64,000 nucleotides of DNA from Rhodoplanes sp. Z2-YC6860 (lineage in GTDB: Bacteria > Pseudomonadota > Alphaproteobacteria > Rhizobiales > Xanthobacteraceae): positions 7,028,029 to 7,092,028 of the forward strand of contig NZ_CP007440.1 in NCBI RefSeq assembly GCF_001579845.1, read 5' to 3'. Every line of letters starts with the position of its first letter. Position 1 is the stretch's first letter. Shown here piece after piece: positions 27,735 to 36,739 of the stretch. The notes below the pieces were generated by a model, which saw nothing but the letters and a program-made list of their open reading frames with translations, was not told where the DNA came from and made no database searches. Position numbers and translations under genes: made by a program.

Positions 27735-28211
27735 ATGATGAGCACAAGCGAGACGCATCAGGTCGACCGCGCGGGCATCGCGATCGCCGTTCTGCTGCTG
27801 GTGATTGCCGCGGTGACCGCCTGGGATTCTTCGACACTCGAACTCGCGCCAACCTACGGCCTCGGCCCGAAGATGATGGCCTATGTGGTCGCGGCCGGCA
27901 TGACCGTGATCGGCATCGCCAATCTGATCATGGCGCTGCGCGGTGGTTTTCCCGAGCGCGAGAGCTATGACCCGAAGGCCATCGCGCTGATCCTCGGCGG
28001 TTTCGCGGCGCTCATTGCGATCATCGCCTTCGGCGGCGGCTTCATTCCGGCAACAGCGGTGCTGTTTGCCGCGACAGCGGCGGCCTTCGGCCGCAAGGCG
28101 ATCGTGACCGACCTGCTCATCGGCGCCGTGCTCGGTGTCGTCGTCTACCTGCTGTTCGACAAGGTGCTGACCTTGTCGCTCCCGGCAGGCCCGCTCGAAC
28201 GGCTGCTGTGA
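27735..28211 (+). CDS. tctB: Tripartite tricarboxylate transporter small membrane subunit TctB
   Basis: A 158-residue protein with four predicted transmembrane helices (e.g. IAIAVLLLVIAAVTAWDS and IALILGGFAALIAIIAFGGG) and a short hydrophilic loop after the second. The family assignment rests on size, helix layout and its position between tctC and tctA. It is the poorly conserved small subunit that pairs with TctA. The start could be the first or second ATG of an ATGATG pair. tctA begins 9 bp after its stop. Confidence 0.85.
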   Translation: MMSTSETHQVDRAGIAIAVLLLVIAAVTAWDSSTLELAPTYGLGPKMMAYVVAAGMTVIGIANLIMALRGGFPERESYDPKAIALILGGFAALIAIIAFGGGFIPATAVLFAATAAAFGRKAIVTDLLIGAVLGVVVYLLFDKVLTLSLPAGPLERLL

Positions 28212-28220
28212 GGCCCGGCC

Positions 28221-29720
28221 ATGGAAGCGCTCGCATCCCTGATCCACGGCCTCACCATCGCCTGCCAGCCGATGAACCTGCTTTACGCGCTGGTCGGCGT
28301 GCTGCTCGGCACCGCCGTCGGCGTGCTGCCGGGCATCGGCCCGGCGCTGACGGTGGCGCTGCTGCTGCCGATCACCTTCAAGCTCGATCCCGCCGGCTCG
28401 CTGATCATGTTCGCCGGCATTTATTACGGCGGCATGTATGGCGGCTCGACCACCTCGATCCTGATCAACACGCCGGGCGAAAGCGCCTCGATGGTCACGG
28501 CGCTCGAGGGCAACAAGATGGCCAAGGCCGGCCGCGCCGGTCCTGCACTCGCAACGGCCGCGATCGGTTCGTTCGTCGCCGGCACCATCGCGACGCTCGG
28601 CATCGTGTTCCTCGCGCCGTGGCTCGTGAACGTCGCGGTGAATTTCGGGCCGGAGGATTACTTCGCGCTGATGTGCCTCGCCTTCGTCACCGTGTCGGCG
28701 ACATTTGGAGACTCGCCCATTCGGGGACTCACAAGCCTGCTGATCGGCCTGACGCTCGGCCTCGTCGGCATCGACAAGCTGACCGGCCAGCCGCGGCTCT
28801 CGTTTGGCGTGCCGGACCTCCTCGATGGCGTTGAGGTAACGACGCTCGCGGTGGGACTGTTCGCGGTCGGCGAAGCGCTCTACGTCGCCTCGCGGCGCCA
28901 TCTGGTCGAGGAGAAGCTCGAGCCGGTGCGCGGCTCGCTCTGGATGACGGCGGCGGACTGGTCGCGCTCCTGGAAGCCATGGATCCGCGGCACTCTGTTC
29001 GGCTTCCCGATCGGCGCGCTGCCGGCGGGCGGCGCCGAGATCCCGACATTCCTCTCGTACTCGACCGAGCGCCGCCTCGCGAAGCACCCCGAGGAATTCG
29101 GCAAGGGTGCAATCGAAGGCGTCGCCGGTCCCGAGGCCGCCAACAACGCCTCGGCGGCGGGCACGCTGGTGCCGCTGTTGACGCTTGGCCTGCCGACCTC
29201 GGCCACCGCCGCGATGCTGCTTGCCGGTTTCCAGCAATATGGCCTCAATCCGGGACCGCTGCTGTTCGCCGAGAAGCCGGATCTGGTTTGGGGCCTGATC
29301 GCGAGCCTGTTCATCGCCAACGGCATGCTGCTCGTTCTCAATCTGCCGCTGGTCGGACTGTGGGTGCGGCTCCTCGCCATTCCAACACCGTGGCTCTACG
29401 CCGGCATCCTGGTGTTCGCCACCATGGGCACCATCGCCGCGAAGCCTTCGGTGGTCGAGCTGTCGATGCTGGCGGGCTTCGGCGTGATGGGGTTTATCAT
29501 GCGCCGTTTCGACTATCCGGTCGCGCCGGTGGTGGTCGGGCTCATTCTCGGGCCGGTCGCCGAAAGCCAATTGCGCCGCGCGCTGCAGATCAGCCTCGGT
29601 GACCCGATGGTGCTGCTGCAAAGCCCAATGTCGGCGACGCTGCTCGGCGTCGCGCTGCTGGCGCTGATCGCGCCCTTCGCGCTGAAAGGCATGAATCGCT
29701 TCAAGGCCGGCGAGGATTGA
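28221..29720 (+). CDS. tctA: Tripartite tricarboxylate transporter large membrane subunit TctA
   Basis: A 499-residue permease with about twelve transmembrane helices. It shows the conserved family motif [17 protein letters not shown] (about residues 34-50), the [20 protein letters not shown] loop at about 70-89, and the second inverted-repeat copy of this loop further on ([15 protein letters not shown] near 330). It forms the sodium- or proton-coupled carboxylate transporter together with tctB and tctC directly upstream. Length and motif content are normal. Confidence 0.95.
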   Translation: MEALASLIHGLTIACQPMNLLYALVGVLLGTAVGVLPGIGPALTVALLLPITFKLDPAGSLIMFAGIYYGGMYGGSTTSILINTPGESASMVTALEGNKMAKAGRAGPALATAAIGSFVAGTIATLGIVFLAPWLVNVAVNFGPEDYFALMCLAFVTVSATFGDSPIRGLTSLLIGLTLGLVGIDKLTGQPRLSFGVPDLLDGVEVTTLAVGLFAVGEALYVASRRHLVEEKLEPVRGSLWMTAADWSRSWKPWIRGTLFGFPIGALPAGGAEIPTFLSYSTERRLAKHPEEFGKGAIEGVAGPEAANNASAAGTLVPLLTLGLPTSATAAMLLAGFQQYGLNPGPLLFAEKPDLVWGLIASLFIANGMLLVLNLPLVGLWVRLLAIPTPWLYAGILVFATMGTIAAKPSVVELSMLAGFGVMGFIMRRFDYPVAPVVVGLILGPVAESQLRRALQISLGDPMVLLQSPMSATLLGVALLALIAPFALKGMNRFKAGED

Positions 29721-29807
29721 TCGCTCCCTTTGCAATAGATGACCGATCCACGCTTGACCGGGACGCTAAGCTGAAGCACTGCATGCGGATCAGCAGGTGT
29801 CATCAGC

Positions 29808-30683
29808 ATGACCGATTTCCACGGCGTCTTCCCCTATCTCGTCTCGCCCGTCGATGCCGCAGGCCGCATCAAGACCGACGTGCTGGGCACGCTTTGTGAC
29901 GATCTCATCAAGGCCGGCGTGCATGGGCTCACGCCGCTCGGCTCGACCGGCGAGTTCGCCTATCTCAATGCCGAGCAGCGCATTGCCATGGTGCAAGCCA
30001 CCATCGAAGCGACCCAAAAGCGCGTGCCGGTGGTCGCGGGCGTCGCTGCGACCACGACCGCCGACGCCGTCGCGCAGGCCAAGACCTATCAGAAGCTTGG
30101 CGCCGACGGCATCCTTGCCATCCTCGAATCCTACTTTCCGCTGAAGGACGCTCAGGTCGAGGCCTACTTCCGCGCCATCGCCGACGCCGTGCACATCCCA
30201 GTGGTGCTTTACACCAATCCGCAATTCCAGCGCAGCGATCTCAGCCTCGATGTGATCGCGCGCCTCAGCGCGCATCCGCGCATCGGCTATATCAAGGACG
30301 CCTCGACCAACACCGGCCGGCTGCTCTCGATCATGAACCGATGCCCGGACATCCAGGTGTTCTCGGCCTCGGCGCATATCCCGGCAGCCGTGATGTTGAT
30401 CGGCGGGGTGGGCTGGATGGCGGGGCCGGCCTGCATCGTGCCGCGGCAAAGTGTCCAACTCTATGAGTTGTGTCGTACCGGTCGCTGGGACGAAGCCATG
30501 ACGTTGCAGCGCAAGCTCTGGGGCATCAACGAGGCCTTCGCGCGCTTCAATCTTGCGGCCTGCGTCAAGGCCGGGCTGTCGATCCAGGGCTATGACGTCG
30601 GCGACCCGGTGCCGCCGCAGCCGGCGCTGACGCCGGACGAACGCAAGATCGTCGAGAAAACGCTGGCCGGGCTTGGCCCCTAG
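29808..30683 (+). CDS. DapA/dihydrodipicolinate synthase-family lyase or aldolase
   Basis: A 291-residue class I aldolase, with GSTGEF near residue 45, VLYTNP with the catalytic Tyr near 133 and IGYIKDAST with the Schiff-base Lys near 163. It follows tctA by 87 bp on the same strand, so it probably belongs to the transporter operon and acts on the transported acid or a product of it. It is clearly distinct from the copy at 1-880. Because DapA itself is usually encoded in a housekeeping context, catabolic aldolase or dehydratase activity is more probable for this copy. Confidence 0.88.
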   Translation: MTDFHGVFPYLVSPVDAAGRIKTDVLGTLCDDLIKAGVHGLTPLGSTGEFAYLNAEQRIAMVQATIEATQKRVPVVAGVAATTTADAVAQAKTYQKLGADGILAILESYFPLKDAQVEAYFRAIADAVHIPVVLYTNPQFQRSDLSLDVIARLSAHPRIGYIKDASTNTGRLLSIMNRCPDIQVFSASAHIPAAVMLIGGVGWMAGPACIVPRQSVQLYELCRTGRWDEAMTLQRKLWGINEAFARFNLAACVKAGLSIQGYDVGDPVPPQPALTPDERKIVEKTLAGLGP

Positions 30684-30783
30684 GACGATTCGGCACCCCG
30701 CACCCAACCGAATGTTAACGGTTCCTTGCTAGGCCTGCTCGGCTTAAGAGCCGCACCCGGACGCGGCCGTGCCGAGGTGTTGC

Positions 30784-32184
30784 GTGGCGTTGACCGAGTC
30801 GCAAAATCCGGATCGTCCGGCCCGTCCGCCGGTGAGCGGGCTCGTCACACATATTCGCGCCCGACTCAATGCCTGGCTCGCCGACACCAGCGATCGCTCG
30901 GTGACGCAACGCGTGGCAAGCGCAGCCTTCCTCATCCGGGTCTGCAGCGCAGCGCTGATCTATCTTTCGCAGATCGTGCTCGCGCGCTGGATGGGTCGCA
31001 CCGAGTTCGGCATCTACGTCTATGTCTGGACCTGGGTGACACTCGTCGGTGATATGGCGGACTTGGGTCTCGCCACCACGGCGCAGCGCTTCATTCCCGA
31101 ATATGCCAAGCTTCAAGCGTTCGATAAGCTGCGCGGCTTTGTCGCCCGCAGCCGCTGGCTTGCGATCGCAAGTGCCAGCATCATCGCGCTCAGCGGCCTC
31201 CTCCTGATCCGAATGCTGGAGCCCTACCTTGACGACGTTGTCGAGGTGCCGCTGTCGATCGCCTGCGTCACGCTGCCGTTCTACAGCCTGATGCAGATGC
31301 AGGACGGCATTGCCCGCTCCTACGACTGGATCGATCTCGCGCTGCTGCCGCCCTACATCGTGCGCCACGTCGTGATGCTGGTGCTGATCCTGGCGGCGTT
31401 CCTTTTGAGCTTTGAGACCACAGCCGAGACCGCGGTGACCGCCGTCGCGATCTCGTTCGCGCTCACCGTGGTCGGTCAGACCGTGCTGCTTAACAGGCGG
31501 CTGGCGCGCACCATCGAAGCCGGCCCTCGCGCTTACGAGACCAAGACCTGGTTCAAGGTCTCGCTGCCGATCCTGATGGTGGAAGGCTTCTATGTGCTGC
31601 TGACTTCGACCGACATCCTCGTGCTGCAGCAATTCCGCACCCCCGACGATGTGGCAATCTACTATGCGGCCGCCAAGACGCTGGCGCTGATCGCATTCGT
31701 GCATTTTGCCGTCTCGGCTGCCGTGGCGCACCGTTTCAGCAAGTACCATATCGGCGACCATCGCGAAGAACTCGAAAACATCCTCGCCGATTCCATCCGC
31801 TGGACGTTCTGGGCTTCGCTTGCCGCCTGTGTCGTCGTCCTCGCGATGGGCCAGCCGCTGCTCTGGCTGTTCGGACCGCAATTCACCGGCGGCTTCCATC
31901 TGATGTGGATTCTTGCCGTGGGACTGATGGCGCGAGCTTCGGTCGGCCCCATCGAGCGGCTGCTCAACATGCTCGGTGAGCAGCGCGCTTGCGCCAGTGT
32001 CTATGCCGGAGCGTTTGCGCTCAATCTCGTGCTCTGCGTCATTCTCGTTCCGCGGATCGGCGTCGAGGGCGCGGCGGTGTCGACCACGACCGCCTTGATC
32101 TTCGAATCCGTACTTCTGTTCGCCGTCACCAGAAAGCGGCTCGGGCTTCACGTCTTCATCTGGAGCCGCGCCAAATCGCGCTGA
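30784..32184 (+). CDS. Polysaccharide flippase/exporter of the MOP (Wzx-like) superfamily
   Basis: A 466-residue integral membrane protein with about twelve helices and the first-helix features of Wzx/RfbX flippases (AAFLIRVCSAALIYLSQIVLARWMG, then FGIYVYVWTWV). These translocate lipid-linked glycans across the inner membrane. GTG at 30784 was chosen because GAGG lies 6 nt upstream (30774-30777); a GTG at 30769 would add five residues. The next gene, an acyltransferase, begins 7 bp after its stop, so they form an operon. No glycosyltransferase genes are nearby, so this is an orphan polysaccharide module. Confidence 0.82.
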   Translation: MALTESQNPDRPARPPVSGLVTHIRARLNAWLADTSDRSVTQRVASAAFLIRVCSAALIYLSQIVLARWMGRTEFGIYVYVWTWVTLVGDMADLGLATTAQRFIPEYAKLQAFDKLRGFVARSRWLAIASASIIALSGLLLIRMLEPYLDDVVEVPLSIACVTLPFYSLMQMQDGIARSYDWIDLALLPPYIVRHVVMLVLILAAFLLSFETTAETAVTAVAISFALTVVGQTVLLNRRLARTIEAGPRAYETKTWFKVSLPILMVEGFYVLLTSTDILVLQQFRTPDDVAIYYAAAKTLALIAFVHFAVSAAVAHRFSKYHIGDHREELENILADSIRWTFWASLAACVVVLAMGQPLLWLFGPQFTGGFHLMWILAVGLMARASVGPIERLLNMLGEQRACASVYAGAFALNLVLCVILVPRIGVEGAAVSTTTALIFESVLLFAVTRKRLGLHVFIWSRAKSR

Positions 32185-32190
32185 CCAACC

Positions 32191-33333
32191 ATGCACGCGC
32201 CACTCAGCAAATTCTATCGGGTCGAATGGCTTGAAGCGTCCGCGCTCGCGCCGCTCGCCGACGAAATGAAGACGCTGGCCGGCCGCGCCGCCGAACCGAA
32301 TGTGTTCTACGAGCCGGCCTTCATGCTCGCGGCCGCACCCGTGTTTGGCGCCGGTGTGGGCGCAACGCTGGTTCGCACTTCGGCCGGCCGTCTCGCCGGC
32401 GTGTTTCCGGCGCGCCGGGAGCGGCCGCAGGGCGGCCTCATGCCGATGCTGACGGGCTGGACGCATCCTTTCGGGCCGCTTGGCGTGCCGCTGGTCGACC
32501 GCGACGATCCTGAAGGCATCATCACCGCGTGGCTCGATCGGCTTGCACACGATCCCAAAACGCCGTCGTTTCTGTTGATGCCTTATGTGCCGGAGTCAGG
32601 CCCGTTCGCGACTGCGCTCGATGCCGTGCTCGCGCAAAGGGGGCAGGCCAACGCCCGCTTCGGCCATCACGAGCGAGCTCTGCTCGATCCGGGAAGCGAG
32701 CGCGCAAGCTATATCGAACGCGCAATGTCCTCGGGTCGCCGCAAGGAGCTTCGCCGCCAGCGGCGGCGCCTCGAAGACGTTGCGCCCGTTACGTTCACGC
32801 AGGCCACCGGTCCGGACGAAGTCACCGCTGCGCTCGAGGATTTTCTTCTGCTGGAGGCGAGCGGCTGGAAGGGCGCAGCCGGCAGCGCCATCGTCGACGA
32901 TCCGTCGATCAAGACGTTCGTGCAGACGGCCGTTGCCGGGCTCGCGGCCGATCGCCACGCCCGCGTCGACCGCATGCTGCTCGACGGCCGCGCCATCACC
33001 GCGACGGTGACACTGCAAAGCGGCAACACCGCCTGGTGCTGGAAAATTGCTTATGACGAGGGCATGGCTCGCTTCTCGCCAGGCGTGCAGCTCGTCTGCG
33101 ATTTGACCGAACGGCTGATGGCAGACGCCAATGTCGCGCGGGTCGATTCCTGCGCCGCCGCCGAGCATCCCATGATCGACCATATCTGGCGCGAGCGCCT
33201 CGCAGTCGCCGATCGGCTGATCGCGGTGCGGCGCTCAATGATTCCGTTCGCGCTGGCCTGCCACATGGAGCGGCTGCGCCGGGACGCGATCGCCGCGGCC
33301 AAACAGCTCCGCAACCGCCTGCGCGGCCGCTGA
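32191..33333 (+). CDS. GNAT-fold N-acyltransferase (CelD/BioF2-like)
   Basis: A 380-residue cytoplasmic protein with a double GNAT fold of the Acetyltransf_6/CelD type. The second half shows the family block RRKELRRQRRRLE (about residues 183-195), FLLLEASGWKG with the conserved Glu-Trp region near 225, and WKIAYDEGMARFSPGVQL at about 283-300, the acyl-CoA binding core. It is encoded 7 bp after the flippase gene. Members are often associated with surface polysaccharide synthesis, where they may acylate a sugar or lipid. The gene ends 6 bp from a convergent acyl-CoA ligase gene. Confidence 0.8.
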   Translation: MHAPLSKFYRVEWLEASALAPLADEMKTLAGRAAEPNVFYEPAFMLAAAPVFGAGVGATLVRTSAGRLAGVFPARRERPQGGLMPMLTGWTHPFGPLGVPLVDRDDPEGIITAWLDRLAHDPKTPSFLLMPYVPESGPFATALDAVLAQRGQANARFGHHERALLDPGSERASYIERAMSSGRRKELRRQRRRLEDVAPVTFTQATGPDEVTAALEDFLLLEASGWKGAAGSAIVDDPSIKTFVQTAVAGLAADRHARVDRMLLDGRAITATVTLQSGNTAWCWKIAYDEGMARFSPGVQLVCDLTERLMADANVARVDSCAAAEHPMIDHIWRERLAVADRLIAVRRSMIPFALACHMERLRRDAIAAAKQLRNRLRGR

Positions 33334-33339
33334 AGCCGC

Positions 33340-34968
33340 TCAGGCGTTCGAGCGCAACAGGCGCCGGATCACCTTGCCGGTCGTGGTCATTGGCATCTCG
33401 TCGATGAAAGCGATCTCACGCGGATATTCATGGGCCGAGAGCCGCTTGCGCACAAATGCCTGGATCTCGTCCGCCAGCGCCGGCGACGCCGCCTGGCCGG
33501 TCTTGAGCACGATGAACGCTTTGACGATCTCGGCTCGGACCGGGTCAGGCTTGCCGATCACCGCAGCAAGCGCCACAGCCGGATGCTGGATCAGGCAGTC
33601 TTCGATCTCGCCCGGCCCGATGCGATATCCCGACGAGTTGATCACATCGTCATCGCGGCCGACAAAGGTGAAGTAGCCCTCCTCGTCGATCACGCCCTGG
33701 TCGCCGGTGGTCATCCAATCGCCGATGAATTTCTCCCGTGTGGCTTCCGGTTTGCCCCAATATTCCAGGAACATCACCGGGTCCGGCCGCTTCACCGCGA
33801 TCTGGCCGAGTTCGCCAGGCTTCCGCACACGGCCCTCGCCGTCGATCACCGCGACGGTGTGGCCCGGGATCGCCTTGCCGATCGCACCCGGCCGCACCAC
33901 GCCGATCGCGGCGCACGATCCGATCACGAGATTGCATTCGGTCTGGCCGTAGAACTCGTTGATCGTCATGCCGAGCGCGGACTTGCCCCACTCGAAGGTC
34001 TCGGCACCCAGCGCCTCGCCGCCAGAGCCGACCGAGCGCAACACGAAATTATAGCGGCCGCGCGGATTTGGCACCGCGCGCAGCATGCGCAGCGCGGTCG
34101 GCGGAATGAAGGCGTTGCGCACGCCATGCCGCGCCATCAGCGCGAAGGCTTCCTCGGGATCGAACTTGTCGAAGCGCCGCGCCACCACCGGCACGCCGCA
34201 ATAGAGGCTCGGCAGCAAGCAATCGAGCAAGCCGCCGGCCCAGGCCCAGTCGGCCGGCGTCCAGAAGCGGTCGCCGGGCTGCGGGAAAAATTCATGGGGG
34301 AGTTCGATGCCAGGCATATGGCCGATCAAGACGCGATGGGCGTGCAGCGCGCCCTTCGGCTGGCCGGTGGTGCCGGACGTGTAGATCATCATCGCCGGAT
34401 CGTCGGCCGTGGTCGGCACCGGCGTGAAATTCGATGAGGCGCGCGTGAGCGCGTCGTGGAAACTGAGTGCGCCGTCGTCGGCGCCGTCGACCGAAAGGAC
34501 GAACCGCAACGCGGCCAGCGAGTCCGCCTGCGCGCGCTTGATCTCCGCGAGCTTGGCCACGCCCTGTGCGTTGGTGATCAACGCCTTGGCGCCGGCGTTC
34601 TGCAGACGATACGCAAGCGCATCGGTCCCGAACAACGCCGCAAGCGGCAGCGCGATGGCGCCGAGCTTGTAGATCGCAATGTGAATCGCCGCGACCTCCG
34701 GCGTCTGCGGCAAGAGGATCGCGACGCGATCGCCGCGCGCAACGCCCTGCGCCGCGAGGGCATTGGCAAGCCGGTTCGATGTCTCGCGCAACCAGCCGTA
34801 GCTCACGTCCTGCGCGCGGCCGTCGGCGCCGGCCGCGACGATCGCAAGCCGGCCCGGATCGCGCTCGGCCCAGCGGTCGCAGACCTCGACACCGATGTTG
34901 AATTGCACGGGCCTCGGCCAGCGGAACTCGCGGACCAGGTCGTCGTAGCTGCGGCTTTCCGGCAACAT
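33340..34968 (-). CDS. Acyl-CoA ligase/AMP-dependent synthetase (medium-chain or aryl acid type)
   Basis: A 542-residue adenylate-forming ligase. The P-loop MIYTSGTTGQPKGA lies at about residues 192-206, the adenine motif EFYGQTECN near 340, MTTGDQG near 418 and the C-terminal catalytic Lys in TGKVIRR near 530. The sequence TPADWAWAGGLLDCLLPSL is typical of the acetyl/propionyl and medium-chain subfamily, including benzoate- and cyclohexanecarboxylate-type ligases. It could start the degradation of an aromatic or alicyclic acid, but specificity is not visible. It is a single-gene unit. Confidence 0.88.
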   Translation of the reverse strand: MLPESRSYDDLVREFRWPRPVQFNIGVEVCDRWAERDPGRLAIVAAGADGRAQDVSYGWLRETSNRLANALAAQGVARGDRVAILLPQTPEVAAIHIAIYKLGAIALPLAALFGTDALAYRLQNAGAKALITNAQGVAKLAEIKRAQADSLAALRFVLSVDGADDGALSFHDALTRASSNFTPVPTTADDPAMMIYTSGTTGQPKGALHAHRVLIGHMPGIELPHEFFPQPGDRFWTPADWAWAGGLLDCLLPSLYCGVPVVARRFDKFDPEEAFALMARHGVRNAFIPPTALRMLRAVPNPRGRYNFVLRSVGSGGEALGAETFEWGKSALGMTINEFYGQTECNLVIGSCAAIGVVRPGAIGKAIPGHTVAVIDGEGRVRKPGELGQIAVKRPDPVMFLEYWGKPEATREKFIGDWMTTGDQGVIDEEGYFTFVGRDDDVINSSGYRIGPGEIEDCLIQHPAVALAAVIGKPDPVRAEIVKAFIVLKTGQAASPALADEIQAFVRKRLSAHEYPREIAFIDEMPMTTTGKVIRRLLRSNA

Positions 34969-35318
34969 GCGGCGAAAAACTAACGACGAGCCATGTTCCG
35001 GTCCAGCCGGAACGCCAAAATAGTCCCCTTATGAGACAATGGAAACTCCTCACGAAATGGTGGCAGCGCGCGAAACCTCAGACGGCATCTGCGTTTGCGC
35101 GGATCGGGCCGCAGACTTTGCATGACGTTGCTGCATTTGCGCAATGCGTGCGCGCGATTCATCGCATGAATGCTGGGTTTCTCGCATCGTGCGGACTCGC
35201 GCAGCCGATCCGGCCGGCTGCATTGCCCGGTTAAGGGTAAGCCGCTAGCCTCGAACGTCGGCCCAGTCGGGCTGCTTGAGTTTCGTGTTCGCGTGTCCAA
35301 GTAGAGTGAGTGCGTAGC
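34969..35318. other. Gene-free interval upstream of the acyl-CoA ligase gene
   Basis: 350 bp. It holds a perfect GTTCCGG/CCGGAAC hairpin with a TCCAG loop (34995-35013) right at the ligase start and otherwise no recognisable element. A short open frame at 35031-35234 was judged non-coding because it lacks a clear ribosome binding site and family features. Confidence 0.45.
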
Positions 35319-35528
35319 GTGATCGACGTCGACGTTGTGCTGGTGAATATGGACGAGCAGACCGCGTACTGCTCCGACGGCGTCACGCGTGCGATTTTCG
35401 AGATGTACGACTGCGATGCCCAGCCGACCGAAGATCCCGACTGCGCGATTGCTGCAGTCGTAAAGGTCGCCGAGGATCAATACATTCTCCTGAACCTCAC
35501 CGGCGAAGATCAGGCGAAGTTGCACTAA
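35319..35528 (+). CDS. Small conserved-looking acidic protein of unknown function
   Basis: A 69-residue protein (an upstream GTG at 35310 would add three residues). It is acidic, with MDEQTAYCSDGVTRAIFEMYDC and two closely spaced acidic clusters, and has two Cys residues. Composition and a stop directly before an intrinsic terminator favour it being real, but no family was recognised and the start codon is GTG with only a weak GAGTGAG upstream. It converges with the HU gene. Confidence 0.5.
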   Translation: MIDVDVVLVNMDEQTAYCSDGVTRAIFEMYDCDAQPTEDPDCAIAAVVKVAEDQYILLNLTGEDQAKLH

Positions 35529-35569
35529 GCCAGTTGCTGTGCGCCGCACAGACTGAGATCGAAGAACAG

Positions 35570-35597
35570 AACGCCCAGCCCTCTCGGGCCGGGCGTT
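35570..35597. terminator. Terminator between the small acidic protein gene and the HU gene
   Basis: AACGCCC-A-GCCC / GGGC-C-GGGCGTT stem, 11 paired positions with one A/C mismatch and a TCTC loop. It is followed on the plus strand by TTGTATTT. It lies between two convergent genes and may serve both. Confidence 0.7.
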
Positions 35598-35628
35598 TGT
35601 ATTTCCATCAAACGAAATCGAGAAAGCG

Positions 35629-35946
35629 TCAGACTGCTTCCTTCAGCTCCTTGGCGGCGCGGAAGGCTACCTTCTTGCTCGCTTTGATTTCGATCGGCTC
35701 ACCGGTCGCGGGGTTGCGGCCCATGCGCGCCGCACGCTTGCGAACCTGAAGGACGCCGAGGCCGACGAGACGGATACGGTCGCCTTTCTTCAGATGCTTT
35801 GTGACGAGGTTGACGAGATCACCGAGGAGGGCTTCGGCCTGCTTCTTCGGCATCTCATGATCCTCGGCCAAGGTGGCGGCTAGGTGCTTGAGGCTGACGG
35901 TATTCTGCTTGGCCTTCGCGGCGGCGGCTGCTGGCTGAGTGGCCAT
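35629..35946 (-). CDS. HU-family DNA-binding protein
   Basis: A 105-residue nucleoid protein of the HU/IHF superfamily with about 15 extra N-terminal residues rich in Ala and Lys. The dimer core has the expected order: helix 1-2 (SLKHLAATLAEDHEM), the GDRIRLVGLGVLQVRKRAARMGRNPATGEPIEI arm and beta-ribbon with the DNA-intercalating Pro in RNPATGE, and the C-terminal helix VAFRAAKELKEAV. The RNPxTG signature is fully conserved. The extended N-terminus and divergent sequence suggest a paralogue alongside a main HU. Confidence 0.88.
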   Translation of the reverse strand: MATQPAAAAAKAKQNTVSLKHLAATLAEDHEMPKKQAEALLGDLVNLVTKHLKKGDRIRLVGLGVLQVRKRAARMGRNPATGEPIEIKASKKVAFRAAKELKEAV

Positions 35947-36106
35947 TGTGTCGAAACTCCTCTGAAATGATGCGCTCTGAATACACGGAATTGGGCGCTC
36001 CGCAACGCATTACCCGGCATTTCGCTCAATTCAAGGCAGTCCAGGGAACCACCGCAGGGCTGTCTTGGCTAAGAAAAACTAGCGAAAAACGCCTGATTTT
36101 AGAGGG

Positions 36107-36709
36107 TTATCCCCTGTGATCATCGGGCGCAGCGAGAATCAGGGTCCAGAACACCTTGTACTTGGAATTGGGCGTATAGACCGCCGCAATGCCCATTTTT
36201 GTTACGCCGCTATGCAGCATATTGGCCCGATGCGGAGGCGAATCGCGCCAGCCTGAGAAAGCCTCGGCGAGTGTGTGATAGCCCGCGCCGATGTTCTCGA
36301 CCGCAACCTTCGCATCGTAGCCCGACCGCTTGACACGCTGCTGAAATGGTCCCGCGGCATCATGCTCGAAGCGATTCTTGCTCGCCATGGCGCGCGACTG
36401 CTCTTCCGCCATCTTCATCAGACGATCGTCGAGGCTGACGATGCCGAGCCCGTTGTTGCGGCGATAGCCGGAGATCATCGACGCCGCCGCCTTGGCATCG
36501 AGCTGCGCATCGGTCGAGGCCATGCTCTCGTAGAAAGTCGGCTTGCTCGGCGGCTTATAGGTCTCGCTCGAGCAGCCGATCAGGCCGCCCGTGAACGAGC
36601 ACAACGTTATGGCCTGCGCGGCGCGCCAGAAGCCGTCGGCGAACATGAGAATCCCCACCCCGAGCGGGACAAGGACTACCACCGCAAACCTTGACCGAAA
36701 GTTGAGCAA
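36107..36709 (-). CDS. CAP-domain (SCP/PR1-like) envelope protein
   Basis: A 200-residue protein with a CAP domain (about residues 75-195). It shows NNGLGIVSLDDRLMKMAEEQ, HDAAGPFQQRV and NIGAGYHTLAEAFSGWRDSPPHRANM, the last being the typical CAP signature with a conserved HRANM. Bacterial CAP proteins are exported; some bind lipids. A start at 36709 gives a hydrophobic signal anchor. An internal ATG at 36646 would start a lipoprotein-like signal ending in LIGC, which would make it a lipoprotein. It follows the amidohydrolase gene (36740) closely but is separated from its stop by 30 bp, so it could read from the same transcript. Confidence 0.82.
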   Translation of the reverse strand: MLNFRSRFAVVVLVPLGVGILMFADGFWRAAQAITLCSFTGGLIGCSSETYKPPSKPTFYESMASTDAQLDAKAAASMISGYRRNNGLGIVSLDDRLMKMAEEQSRAMASKNRFEHDAAGPFQQRVKRSGYDAKVAVENIGAGYHTLAEAFSGWRDSPPHRANMLHSGVTKMGIAAVYTPNSKYKVFWTLILAAPDDHRG

Positions 36710-36739
36710 CCCCGACCTCTGCCCCTAAATCGCCAGCTC

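Noticed and set aside
27660-32550. Very long minus-strand open frames opposite tctBA and the flippase gene
   Set aside because: They mirror well-supported plus-strand genes and have Arg/Gln/His/Asp-rich composition typical of antisense frames in GC-rich DNA.
35031-35234. A 67-codon open frame in the ligase upstream region
   Set aside because: It has no clear ribosome binding site, is Trp/Arg-rich at the start and lacks any family resemblance.
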